NCBI GenBank assembly: GCA_938073905.1
Contig: CALJEN010000009.1
Location: 1 to 64,000, forward strand
Reading direction: 5' to 3'
Source of the DNA: an uncultured Sulfolobales archaeon
GTDB taxonomy: Archaea > Thermoproteota > Thermoprotei_A > Sulfolobales > NBVN01
DNA length: 64,000 nucleotides
Within the stretch, counting starts at the first letter, position 1. Each line of letters begins with the position of its first letter. Under the pieces are notes generated by a model that did no database searches, was not told the DNA's origin, and saw nothing but the letters and a program-made list of their open reading frames with translations. This document shows positions 16,186 through 24,727 of this stretch, piece by piece. The position numbers were made by a program, and so were the translations under genes.

Positions 16186-18138
16186 CTACCGCTGTCCCGC
16201 TCCCCGGTGGTCTGCGGGCTCGGCCTCCCGGGCTCCCACCACCTCCACTCGGAGCAGGGAGAGCGCTCGGCCGCCGTATACCTCCGCGGTCTCCACCCCG
16301 AGGCCCCGCGGCGGTGGCGGCACCCCCTCGGTCGGGGGATGCTCGCCGGAGAGGAAGGCCTCCACGCTCTCGCCGAACCTCTCGGGAGTGGTGAGCGCGA
16401 GCAGCACGTAGGCCCTAGTCCTGTTCAGCCCGGAGAGGACTCTCCAGAGGTCCTCGGGTGTCGGCTCTCGGGGAACGCAGACCAGCTCCGAGGTCCTCGG
16501 GTGCCTGAGCTCCAGGTGGAGGAACCTGCACCAGACCTCCCAGGTCACCAGCGGGGACTCCGCCAGGTCTAGCCCCCCGACGAGACCGGCCACCTCGAGA
16601 GCCTCGTCGAAGAGCTCGGCGGGGTAGGGCGAGGGCACCAAGCCCCAGGGCATCCTGTTGAGGGGCGAGAAGAGGTCTCGGACGTAGTAGTGGAGGGAGG
16701 GGTGGGCGGTCGCGCAGAAGCCCGGGAGGGCTAGGAGGAGGGCCACCGCGGCGGCCAGCTCCCTCCGCCCGATCTCGGCGATCCGGGGGAGGGCTATCGG
16801 GAGGGCCAGGGCGGTGGCGGCCATCAGGGTCCTGTCCCACTCTCCCGGTACGGCCAGGTGGGGAGCGACCCAGGGGAGGACCGAGAGGGTGAGCAGTGCG
16901 GCCAGCGTGTAGGTGGTGTACTTGGCCCTGCCCGAGCACCTCTCGAGCCCCGCGGCGAGCAGGGGGGCCAGCGGCCCGAGGGTGATGAGGAGGTAGGCCA
17001 GGACGCTCGGCTCCCACCCCAGCCCACCGCCGACGAGCGGTGGGGCCAGCCCCGTGACCGGGTGGGGGTCGGCCGGCCTCCCGGTGTACCAAGCGACCAG
17101 GGCGTACGACGCCGAGGCCAGGAGGGCGTAGAGCGAGACGACGCGAAGCCTCCTCCTCTCCCTGACGATCGCGTAGGCAGACAGGATGATCGCGTAGGCC
17201 GCTCCCACCTCCGACGCCAGCGAGGACAGGAGGAGGAGAGAGGCTGCGGTCGCGTGCCTCCTGGTGCCGCTGCCGGAGTCCAGCACCAGGAGAGCTGCTA
17301 GGAAGAGGACGGTGGCCAGGAGCTGCCTGTGGAGGTCCCAGGACATCCTGAGGAGCGGGACGCTGAAGGGAGCGAGCAGAGCCACGAGGAGGGAGCGCCT
17401 CGTGCCGACGCCCAGGACCCTCCTCGAGAGGGCTGTCACCAGAGAGACCAGAACCCCGTAGGCTACCGGCGGGAAGAGCTTGAACAGGTACCAGGGGTCC
17501 ACCAGGAGGGCGAGCGGGTAGAGTAGCCAGTCCAGGAGAGGTGGAACGTTCCTGGGCCCCACCATCCAGAAGTAGGTCCCGAAAGCGGAGGGCCTCTCGG
17601 CGAAGTCCTTCAGGTGGGCCACGTACTCTACAGTGTCGTAGCCGACGAGCCTGGGCCACCAGTGGATCTCCGGGAGAAGCCTGACCGCGAAGCCCGCGGC
17701 GAACGCGAGCAGCTCGGGGCGCTCGAGGAGGGGGGAGAGCAGGGGCGAGAGGGCCCCGAGGACGTCGTCCAGGGTCGCACCGGTGGAGAACACGAGCGGC
17801 CCCCCGAGGAGCCTGCTGAGGGCCATGGAGGCCACGCCGAGGACTCCCCCGGCGAGTGCGAGCGGGTAAGCGTAGAGGGCCACCCCGGGGTCCGCGAGCC
17901 CGCAGCCGACGCAGAGGTAGCCGGGGCCCACCATGAGGCTGTGGACGAGCGAGGCCGCGCGGGCTGAGGCCACGAGGAGGAACCCGGAGACTTCGAGGAG
18001 GAGGGTCGAGAGGATGCTGGCCCTCCTGTGCTCCCTGAGGTCGTAGTAGAGCGAGGCGAGGACCAGGAGGGTCGATGCCCAGAGGGCGTAGTCGAGCCTA
18101 ACGAGGAGGTAGTGGGGGTCGCCGCCCCGGGGGACCAC
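16186..18138 (-). CDS. Large polytopic membrane protein, GT-C-like (650 aa or more)
   Basis: The protein has about twelve hydrophobic segments, an extracytoplasmic loop with GYDTVEYVAHLKDF near residue 170, and a C-terminal soluble region of about 130 residues (from WGLVPSPYP). The overall plan matches GT-C-type or dolichyl-phosphate-sugar transferases and resembles the protein at 10681. The GTG at 18138 is probably too late: the frame stays open and codes a hydrophobic stretch (RHRLLLGLLGLASLVPPL) directly before it. A CTG at 18222 would start 28 codons earlier, about 33 nt after a TATA box. Function unknown; surface glycosylation is an inference. Confidence 0.7.
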   Translation of the reverse strand: MVPRGGDPHYLLVRLDYALWASTLLVLASLYYDLREHRRASILSTLLLEVSGFLLVASARAASLVHSLMVGPGYLCVGCGLADPGVALYAYPLALAGGVLGVASMALSRLLGGPLVFSTGATLDDVLGALSPLLSPLLERPELLAFAAGFAVRLLPEIHWWPRLVGYDTVEYVAHLKDFAERPSAFGTYFWMVGPRNVPPLLDWLLYPLALLVDPWYLFKLFPPVAYGVLVSLVTALSRRVLGVGTRRSLLVALLAPFSVPLLRMSWDLHRQLLATVLFLAALLVLDSGSGTRRHATAASLLLLSSLASEVGAAYAIILSAYAIVRERRRLRVVSLYALLASASYALVAWYTGRPADPHPVTGLAPPLVGGGLGWEPSVLAYLLITLGPLAPLLAAGLERCSGRAKYTTYTLAALLTLSVLPWVAPHLAVPGEWDRTLMAATALALPIALPRIAEIGRRELAAAVALLLALPGFCATAHPSLHYYVRDLFSPLNRMPWGLVPSPYPAELFDEALEVAGLVGGLDLAESPLVTWEVWCRFLHLELRHPRTSELVCVPREPTPEDLWRVLSGLNRTRAYVLLALTTPERFGESVEAFLSGEHPPTEGVPPPPRGLGVETAEVYGGRALSLLRVEVVGAREAEPADHRGAGQR

Positions 18139-18254
18139 CAGGGGCGGGACTAGAGAGGCTAGCCCTAGGAGGCCGAGGAGGAGCCTGTGCCTAGAGAGGA
18201 ACCTCCCGATGCCCCCACTCAGCTCTCTCCACCGGGAATCCGGAGCCCGTCGGC

Positions 18255-18260
18255 ATATAA
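18255..18260 (-). promoter_or_regulatory. TATA box upstream of the GT-C-like gene
   Basis: On the minus strand GGGGTTATATGCC is seen. It is 115 nt from the GTG at 18138 but only about 33 nt from an in-frame CTG at 18222, which argues for the earlier start. Confidence 0.5.
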
Positions 18261-18483
18261 CCCCTCAAGCCGGGCCCCGGGTAGGTCGGGCCGCGGCAAC
18301 GCACTGATCACACAACGGACTAGCTCCGGCCAGCCGACGGTGCGCAGGCTAGCCGGAGCGATCGTCGGGCGCGGAGAAGCCGGAAAACGCGTGGAGAACT
18401 CTAGCGAGCGTCCGAATAGACGCGAATCTCAACGGATAACCGTGGCTACGCACTCCGAAGCTAGGAAAAAACTGACTCGCGAC

Positions 18484-19980
18484 TCATCGACTGCGGGCCT
18501 TCCTTGCGAAGAGACTGGCGAGTGCCGCGGCGACTACGATAACCGACCCCAGGACGACGTAGGCAGTGTAGTCGGCGGGCGCTTCGGCCGGTGGGGTGGT
18601 GGGGCATGTCGTCTCGTACGGCGGAGTGCTGTAGGGTGGGGAGGTCTCGGTCGGCGGGGTCGCGGTGGTCGGCGGGCTGGTGGTCGGGGTCGCGGGGCTT
18701 GTCGTGGTAGTGCCCTCGAGACTGGCTATCACCGACCTGAGAGCTTCGGGGAGGTTCACGAGGGGGTACCTATCCAGGATCTCCTTGCCCGTCGTGGTCG
18801 CTACGCTGTACGGGACGTCCACGATCCCGTCGCCATCCGCGTCGGGACCCCTGTGCGACGACCAGTAGTTGCCCACGCGCGCCGTCTCGTTGTACCACGC
18901 GTTCCTCCCGCTCTCGTCGACCGCTTCGTAGTTGTAGCAGAGCCAGAACGCGTTGCCGTAGACGACGTTGTCCGACGTGTACTGGGACATGTAGATCCCT
19001 ATGCTACCCGTCCTGTAAACCACGTTGTACGCTATCTCGTTCCCGTACCCGCTGTAACCGTGCACGCCCCTCCCACCCCTCAGGACGTTGCCGACTATCC
19101 TGTTGCCGTCACCGTAGAGCTCTATAGCCCGGTTCCCGCTGATGGTGTTCCCCCGGACGACGCAGGACTTGCCAACGAGCCTGACTCCCGTCCCGGAGCT
19201 CCCGATGCTGCTGTTCCTGATCTCGACCATGCGCGAGGCCGCATCGGTGTCTATCCCCGTAGTCCCGGTCACACTGCAGCCCTCGATAGTGATGCGGGAC
19301 CCGTAGGCCTCTATGCCCGCACCGGACCGGGAGCTCACCCGGGAGTCCCTGACCGTGGCGGCCTCCATGAAGATGTGGAAGGATATGCCCGCGTAGAGGG
19401 AGCTCACGTTGGCTCCGTATACGTCGGTGCTCCCGCAGCCCCGCACGCCGGATCCGTGCGCGACGTACACGCTGACCCTGCGGATCGTCAGAGACCTGCA
19501 GGAGCCCCAGATGCCGATAGACCCCTTGAGGGACTCGTCCTTCCCGGCTACTATCGAGGAGTCCTCCAGCGTTAGGTCTCCCTCTGTGTAGCTCGCGCTC
19601 CCCACCCTAACCCCGCTCCCCTCGCTATCGATCACCACGTTCGCTAGGACGACGCTCCTCCCGACGACCTCGACGGCGGGGTCGGAGCCGCTGGAGGGGT
19701 TCCCGAAGACTATCCTCATGGAGCCCACCCTGACGCCGTCCGCCGACACGATGACCTTGCCGTTCACGACCACCTCCCCTGGTCCCGACCCGACGACCGT
19801 GAGGGGCTTCGAGACCCTGAACCCTCCGTACTCCCCGGGCAGCACGGCGATCACGTCGCCCGCGCTCGCGCGGTCTACAGCGGTCTGGATGTCCGGGTAG
19901 TCTCTCGGCACGACGATAGTCCTGCCGCTCCCGAGGCTCAGCGGCGGGGCACCGAGGGTCGCGAGCAGCAGAATGAGCAC
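18484..19980 (-). CDS. Surface-anchored right-handed beta-helix protein (NosD-like repeats)
   Basis: The 498-residue protein starts with a signal peptide (LILLLATLGAPPLSLG). It then has the VPRDYPDIQTAVDRASAGDVI opening of beta-helix proteins and many short parallel beta-helix repeats (residues 60-370). A GPDADGDGIVDVPY motif typical of NosD-like proteins closes this domain. A Thr/Pro-rich stalk (about 410-460) and a C-terminal membrane helix with basic tail (VVLGSVIVVAAALASLFARKARSR) anchor it outside the cell. Such helices often bind or cleave polysaccharides; no catalytic residues can be assigned. Several sequons are present. A TATA-like box lies near 20034-20042. Confidence 0.85.
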   Translation of the reverse strand: MLILLLATLGAPPLSLGSGRTIVVPRDYPDIQTAVDRASAGDVIAVLPGEYGGFRVSKPLTVVGSGPGEVVVNGKVIVSADGVRVGSMRIVFGNPSSGSDPAVEVVGRSVVLANVVIDSEGSGVRVGSASYTEGDLTLEDSSIVAGKDESLKGSIGIWGSCRSLTIRRVSVYVAHGSGVRGCGSTDVYGANVSSLYAGISFHIFMEAATVRDSRVSSRSGAGIEAYGSRITIEGCSVTGTTGIDTDAASRMVEIRNSSIGSSGTGVRLVGKSCVVRGNTISGNRAIELYGDGNRIVGNVLRGGRGVHGYSGYGNEIAYNVVYRTGSIGIYMSQYTSDNVVYGNAFWLCYNYEAVDESGRNAWYNETARVGNYWSSHRGPDADGDGIVDVPYSVATTTGKEILDRYPLVNLPEALRSVIASLEGTTTTSPATPTTSPPTTATPPTETSPPYSTPPYETTCPTTPPAEAPADYTAYVVLGSVIVVAAALASLFARKARSR

Positions 19981-20033
19981 CGCGGCCGCAGCTCTACCTG
20001 ACGTGGACTCACCGGTGGGACTCCCCGCGCGGG

Positions 20034-20042
20034 CTAATAAGT
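20034..20042 (-). promoter_or_regulatory. TATA-like box of the beta-helix gene
   Basis: Minus-strand ACTTATTAG, about 55 nt before the GTG at 19980, lies in a GC-rich region. Confidence 0.35.
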
Positions 20043-20089
20043 GCGAGGCGCGACCGGCGGGTCCGAAGCGGTTGGGGGAGCGCGCTTTC

Positions 20090-21043
20090 TCAGGAAACGG
20101 GACGTCCTCCCGCTCTGGGGGAGGTATTGTTTGGAAAACCGGCTTTCAACTCGCTCAAGACTTTCTTAAGTCCTTCCTCGATAGGTGTTGGATCGATTCT
20201 GGTAAGTTTCTTTATCTTGCTTACGTCGGCTACGCTGTGCCTCACGTCTCCGGGTCTCGGAGGCTCGTGTACCACCGGCAGCTCCCTACCGACCAGCCTG
20301 ATGACCGCTCTGGCAAGTTCCTTGATCGTCGTGGGTACTCCGGAGCCCACGTTGTAGGTCTCGTTGTCGAACACGTCCTCCCTAATGAAGAACTCGACTA
20401 CGTTAGCTACGTCCTCAACGTATACGAAGTCTCTCGTCTGCTCTCCGTCACCGTAGATGACCAGCGGCTCGCCCCTCAAGGCCCTCTCCAGAAAGCTGGT
20501 TATGACTCCAGCGTACGAGGGGTTCTGCCCGGGGCCGTAGACGTTGAACAGCCTCAGGGTGACGTGCCTCAGCCCGTAGACGAGCGCGTAGCTCCTCAGC
20601 ACCTCCTCCCCCTGGAGCTTGCTCAGCCCGTAGGGCGTTTGGGGTCTCACGGGGTGGTCTTCACCTATCGGCAGCCTCAGCGGCTCGCCGTAGACCGCTG
20701 CGGAGCTCAGGTAGACCAGCCCTATGCCCCTCCTGGCGCACTCATAGCCGACCCTGGCTGTCCCCAGGACGTTGTTCTCTATGTACTTGAGGGGCTCCCT
20801 GATGGACTCCTCGACGCTCACGTAGGCGGCCGCGTGGACTACTGCGTCGAAGCCCCCGTAGTCGCCGAAGCCCCTCACGTCGGCCTTGATGATGGGTATA
20901 CCCGATTCTTCGAGCCTCCTCAGGGCGAAGCTGCTCGACCTCTCCAGAGAGTCGACAACCACCACGTCGTACCCTTTCCTGACCAGGTGGAGAGCCAGGT
21001 TGTGACCGATGAACCCCGCGCCGCCAGTGATCAGGACCCTCAC
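20090..21043 (-). CDS. NAD-dependent sugar epimerase (UDP-glucose 4-epimerase family)
   Basis: The 317-residue extended short-chain dehydrogenase has the nucleotide-binding GGAGFIG at residues 7-13, the catalytic YGLSK pair (Tyr near 143, Lys near 147) with upstream serine in YLSSAAVYG, and the downstream RLFNVYGPGQNPSYAGVI and DGEQTRDFVYVEDV motifs of GalE-like and GlcNAc epimerases. It interconverts nucleotide sugars used by the glycosyltransferases upstream. Length is normal and the gene looks intact. It lies at the 3' end of the minus-strand glycan island, 32 nt after the broken FkbM gene. Confidence 0.92.
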   Translation of the reverse strand: MRVLITGGAGFIGHNLALHLVRKGYDVVVVDSLERSSSFALRRLEESGIPIIKADVRGFGDYGGFDAVVHAAAYVSVEESIREPLKYIENNVLGTARVGYECARRGIGLVYLSSAAVYGEPLRLPIGEDHPVRPQTPYGLSKLQGEEVLRSYALVYGLRHVTLRLFNVYGPGQNPSYAGVITSFLERALRGEPLVIYGDGEQTRDFVYVEDVANVVEFFIREDVFDNETYNVGSGVPTTIKELARAVIRLVGRELPVVHEPPRPGDVRHSVADVSKIKKLTRIDPTPIEEGLKKVLSELKAGFPNNTSPRAGGRPVS

Positions 21044-21075
21044 GAGGCTCCAGCAAGCTCTTTATCGCGCATGAG

Positions 21076-21924
21076 TCAGGCTCTGACAAATATTACATTG
21101 CCTTCGAGTCTTCTTACAGGCTTAAAGGAGTACTCGGCGAGGATCTTCGAAGCTTGATAAAAAGATTGCGAATACGTCGCTTCTACAATAACGACATCGG
21201 TTCTCTTGAGAACTTCTTTTGCTCCTCTTAACACCAACGGCTCGGCGCCTTCAACATCGATCTTGATTACATCAACATAGTTCTCATCTACCAGGATCGA
21301 ATCCAACGTCATTACATCTACTTCTATAGCTGATTACGCCTTTGCCTGTGAATGCAATAACGAGTGTCGACCGTGATAGTCGGAGATAAAGAGCTTGGCT
21401 TTGCCTGAACTCGATCCCGCGGCTACTTGAAATACCCTTACTACATCGCATTTTTGGTTAAGTTTTACATTAAGCTTAAGGAGATGAAAGTTACGTGGTT
21501 CCGGCTCAAGCGCATATACACGAGCGGTTTTCGCGGCTCTAATTGCATACCCACCTACGTTAGCGCCCACATCAACGAAGACTCCTCCCTTCGTGAGGCG
21601 TCTCAAGACATATGCAAGAGTTTTCGACTCATAACACATGGACGCATGATAGAAGTCCTCTAAATCCACAACGACAAAACGTGTACCATCAACAAATCGA
21701 ACTATAGTTGGTCTTTTATCGAGTAAACAACTGAGCGTGTGCCTGTCGAGAGGCAAGCCGCATTCATGTAATAATAGCAGTAAAATCGAATAATCCTCGG
21801 GAGTGTTGGGAGCAAGATTGTATAAAAAGTAGCGCATATAGCCTGATACCGTTTTAAATCGGCCTTTCAAAATAGCGCTCACTATGTTCTTTACTGCTGT
21901 AAGAGCGTCGATTTTATAATTCAT
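21076..21924 (-). pseudogene. FkbM-family methyltransferase interrupted by one in-frame TAA
   Basis: The reading frame from the ATG at 21924 codes the FkbM SAM-binding core (VFVDVGANVGGYAIRAAK, then ALEPEPRNFHLLKLNV) up to GRHSLL. A TAA at 21334-21336 then stops translation. The same frame continues without a gap into VDVMTLDSIL and VDVIKIDVEGAEPLVLRGAKE, the conserved second half of the family, to a stop at 21076. So a single nonsense codon is the only lesion. The ATG overlaps the stop of the upstream transferase in ATGA. FkbM enzymes O-methylate sugars. The defect may be recent, a sequencing error, or bypassed by a downstream restart at the ATG at 21312. Confidence 0.85.
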
Positions 21925-22970
21925 CGTCGACCTACGTGTCTCAATGCCGCCAAGAACGGCCCTTTTACAGCATCCCATGTTCTCTTCGTTAGCACAAATT
22001 CTTTACCGCGTTTCGAATAATAATGGTAGTAATGCTCGATTTCATTAATGTATTCGGCAATCTTTTCAGCTAATTCTCTAAATGAGCGGGCTACTATCAA
22101 GTCCTTCTCTCCATAGTCTTGTCTATCCCAGTACCTCGGGTGCGTCAGCTTAGCGACCGGAGTTCCCATTGCCATGGCCTCGAGGGACGCTGATCCCAAC
22201 TCATCGTCGATGCACCGCTCTATGTAGAGGTCCGCCGACGCTAGAAGAGACAGGAACCTTTCACGCGACATAGGTCTTACGACCTTGACTGAATCGAGAG
22301 AGCGGGCTCGCCCCCTCGGGTCGACTAAGACTAGCTCGAACCTCCGGCTAACCATACACTTCAAGATTCGCACCAGGGCGGTTAGGTGAGCCACGTTAAG
22401 GAGTCTAGGAGAATCTACATGTGAGGTGTAAGCGATTATGCGGATCACGCCTTTTCTTGACGCTTGCGGTATTGGCTCCTTCAGCTCCTCGGGAAATACC
22501 CATTGAGGTAACAAAACGAAGTTCTCAAAAACACCATTGGCCTCACACGAGGTTAGGCTACGACAGATGTACAAGTTTACGCTATTGAGGGAAACGGCTC
22601 CCTGAAACATCGTTAAAGCGATGAGACTTCCTACCTTACTCCTAAGTTTTATCCCGTGCAACACTTCGCGGAGTAACTCGTGACGGACAAAGCCGTGCAA
22701 AAACAACGCTATGGGGACTCCTGAGAGCCTGGCTACTGCGTGGCTTGGCCACGGGATGCTCCCTATATATAGAGCAAGGTCGTAGTCCGTCAAATGTCTG
22801 GCATTTAGAATATCATCCCGAAGAGCCGAAAGCGTTGGGAACCTTCCTCCGCCGAGCCTAACCAAGTCGACATGGAACCCCTCAGTCATAAGGCCTTTGT
22901 GTAGCTTGCGAAGAGCGGTCATGGGGCCACTAATAACATTACTGGGGACTACGAGGGCGATGCTCCTCAC
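21921..22970 (-). CDS. Glycosyltransferase, family-4-like
   Basis: The 349-residue protein has a GT-B plan. The N-terminal domain includes SGPMTALRKLHKGL and FLHGFVRHELL. The C-terminal domain includes SLLASADLYIERCIDDELGSASLEAMAMGTPVAKL, the EX7E-like nucleotide-sugar motif of GT4 enzymes. Its GTG start at 22970 overlaps in GTGA with the end of a decayed upstream frame, and its stop overlaps the FkbM gene, so it sits in a once fully coupled operon. It probably extends a surface glycan; sugar and acceptor are unknown. GC is lower than in flanking housekeeping genes. Confidence 0.82.
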   Translation of the reverse strand: MRSIALVVPSNVISGPMTALRKLHKGLMTEGFHVDLVRLGGGRFPTLSALRDDILNARHLTDYDLALYIGSIPWPSHAVARLSGVPIALFLHGFVRHELLREVLHGIKLRSKVGSLIALTMFQGAVSLNSVNLYICRSLTSCEANGVFENFVLLPQWVFPEELKEPIPQASRKGVIRIIAYTSHVDSPRLLNVAHLTALVRILKCMVSRRFELVLVDPRGRARSLDSVKVVRPMSRERFLSLLASADLYIERCIDDELGSASLEAMAMGTPVAKLTHPRYWDRQDYGEKDLIVARSFRELAEKIAEYINEIEHYYHYYSKRGKEFVLTKRTWDAVKGPFLAALRHVGRR

Positions 22971-23394
22971 AAGCTCAACAGCTCGGCCGAAAGACTTCTG
23001 ATTCTGCGGTTGACCCCCTTAGTAGCGCTATTCGACGTGTCTATGAAAACGACATATCGCGACAGAGAGACTGCCAACATGGGGGCATTCTTCGCTACGC
23101 GAAGATATATTCGATTTTCTCATCGAGCGTCTTCTGCAGGCTCCATCGCTCCCCCAGCGGGGTCACCGACGTCAGGATTATGAAGGCGGACGACACGAGG
23201 GTAGATAGCCTCTAGACACAGGTTAGATGCAGGAGGCGATCGCTTGACGTCCTTAAGCGAATGGCGTTTATTTTCGCGATATAGAGATAGTCAACTATCG
23301 TTGCCAGTAAGTATTCTTTTACGAGAACTACATACCCCGTCTTGAGGAGAAGCTCCGCAGAAATTCCATTATGAATCGACCTGCCGCTGTCCAC
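22968..23394 (-). pseudogene. Relic of an unidentified gene, one stop and one frameshift
   Basis: On the minus strand a frame from 23394 codes 60 residues (with LLKTGYVVLVKEYLLATIVDYL), hits TAG at 23212-23214, and continues in the same frame as STLVSSAFIILTSVTPLGER to TAG at 23095. Near 23128 the protein-like reading moves to another frame (NRIYLRVAKNAPMLAVSL onward) and ends in TGA at 22968-22970, overlapping the next gene's GTG. The hydrophobic and ordered character suggests a real ancestral gene. I cannot name the family. If this reading is wrong, the 480 nt between the two transferases is simply non-coding. Confidence 0.45.
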
Positions 23395-23451
23395 GGTTCA
23401 AATGATTTTCCAGCGCGGCTTTCTGCGGGGGCTTTAGAGAACAAGCGCGTC

Positions 23452-24651
23452 TCACTTAAACACCTTGATAAGCCGTTCCTTGATGACCTTAACATCGAAC
23501 CTCCTGGCCACAGCCTCCCTCAGGCCCGCCCCAATATCCACGAGCTGCTCCCTCGACATGGAGAGCACCTCCTCGATTCTCTCGGCGAGCTCGCTCGCGC
23601 TCCTCGGAGTGAACAGCATCCTCTCAGCGTAGGTGCCTTGGACCACCTCGGGGACGCCTCCAACTCTCGACGCTATCGGCAGAGTCTCAGCGAGCATAGA
23701 CTCCGTAACCGCGTACGGCAGAGGTTCCTCGCATATGGATGGAAATAGGAGGGCCCAGCTCGCAGAGTGGAGCTTGAGGACGTCCCCGTGCTCGAGGCGG
23801 CCGAGCATTATGTAAGCCCCCTGGGACCACCTGTTCAGCGCCTCGAAGAGTAGCCTGCTCCTCTCCCTGAAGTTCCCGGCGAGCAGGAACCTTGCTGGGC
23901 AGCCTCTCTTGACCACCTTCCAGGAGGCTTTCAGGAACACGTGGAACCCCTTGACGTAGCTATCACCGCCCACGTACATGAAGTAGGGCTCCCCCAGCCT
24001 CTTCTCGACCGCGGGCATCTCGGGCAGAGGGTTATAGACAACGGTCAGCTTGCTCGCCAGCTCGGGAGCGACCCTCCCCACGATCTCGGCCTGCCTCCTG
24101 GAGACGCACACGACGGCGTCGGCCTCGGAGAGCCACAGCCTGACTAGCCTGTTCAGTGGGGACACCAGCGAGCTTAACACGGCCCTGCCTACACTCCCAT
24201 GCTCCCTGAGCTCGAGCTCCGCGGTCTCCTTGAGGCTCCTGAGGGCACCCCCTTTGTCGGATCCGTGGAGCACCACGGCAATGTACGACACCGGCTGGTA
24301 TCCGTGGAGGTGGACTACGACCCTCCTGCCCAGCCTCTTGGCCAGCGGGATAACCGGGTAAGCGAACCTGGGTACGTAGACCACGTCACTTCTCTCAATG
24401 AGCTTAGCCAGCCTGCCGGAGAACTCTCCCTTAACCAGGTTGGCCCACAGCGCGGGCTTTGTCTTCGCTCCCAGTAAGGGGTCGTAGAGGTACCTCACTC
24501 CCGGGAGCCTGGCGGGGTTCTGCGTGCCGGTCAGCACGGTGACCTTCGCGAACTCCCTCAGCAGTCCTGTGATGAGGTGCGTAGCCAGCTCTCCGCCACC
24601 GCCCTCGGTCCACCAATGCTCGGAAACCACGAGCAACCTGGTCATTCTCAC
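23452..24651 (-). CDS. Glycosyltransferase family 4
   Basis: The 399-residue protein is a full-length GT-B transferase. The glycine-rich N-terminal loop is WTEGGGGELATHLITGL (residues 14-30), VVHLHGYQP lies near 113, and the C-terminal domain has FMYVGGDSYVKGFHVFL and FPSICEEPLPYAVTESMLAETLPIASRVGGVPEV with the EX7E pair. It transfers a sugar from a nucleotide donor to a growing glycan on the cytosolic side. The upstream neighbour is a GT-C-like membrane protein, 76 nt away. Its GC is closer to the genomic background than that of its neighbours. Confidence 0.9.
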   Translation of the reverse strand: MRMTRLLVVSEHWWTEGGGGELATHLITGLLREFAKVTVLTGTQNPARLPGVRYLYDPLLGAKTKPALWANLVKGEFSGRLAKLIERSDVVYVPRFAYPVIPLAKRLGRRVVVHLHGYQPVSYIAVVLHGSDKGGALRSLKETAELELREHGSVGRAVLSSLVSPLNRLVRLWLSEADAVVCVSRRQAEIVGRVAPELASKLTVVYNPLPEMPAVEKRLGEPYFMYVGGDSYVKGFHVFLKASWKVVKRGCPARFLLAGNFRERSRLLFEALNRWSQGAYIMLGRLEHGDVLKLHSASWALLFPSICEEPLPYAVTESMLAETLPIASRVGGVPEVVQGTYAERMLFTPRSASELAERIEEVLSMSREQLVDIGAGLREAVARRFDVKVIKERLIKVFK

Positions 24652-24727
24652 GAACCGCCTTTGCGGCCTCCATCCTTGAGATTCAGTGGAGCTGCTAGTA
24701 GCATCGATCGCGTCATGCCGTTCAGCA

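Noticed and set aside
18187-19575. 462-codon plus-strand frame opposite the beta-helix gene
   Set aside because: It is a shadow: the minus strand has signal peptide, repeats, stalk and anchor in order, whereas this frame has no coherent composition.
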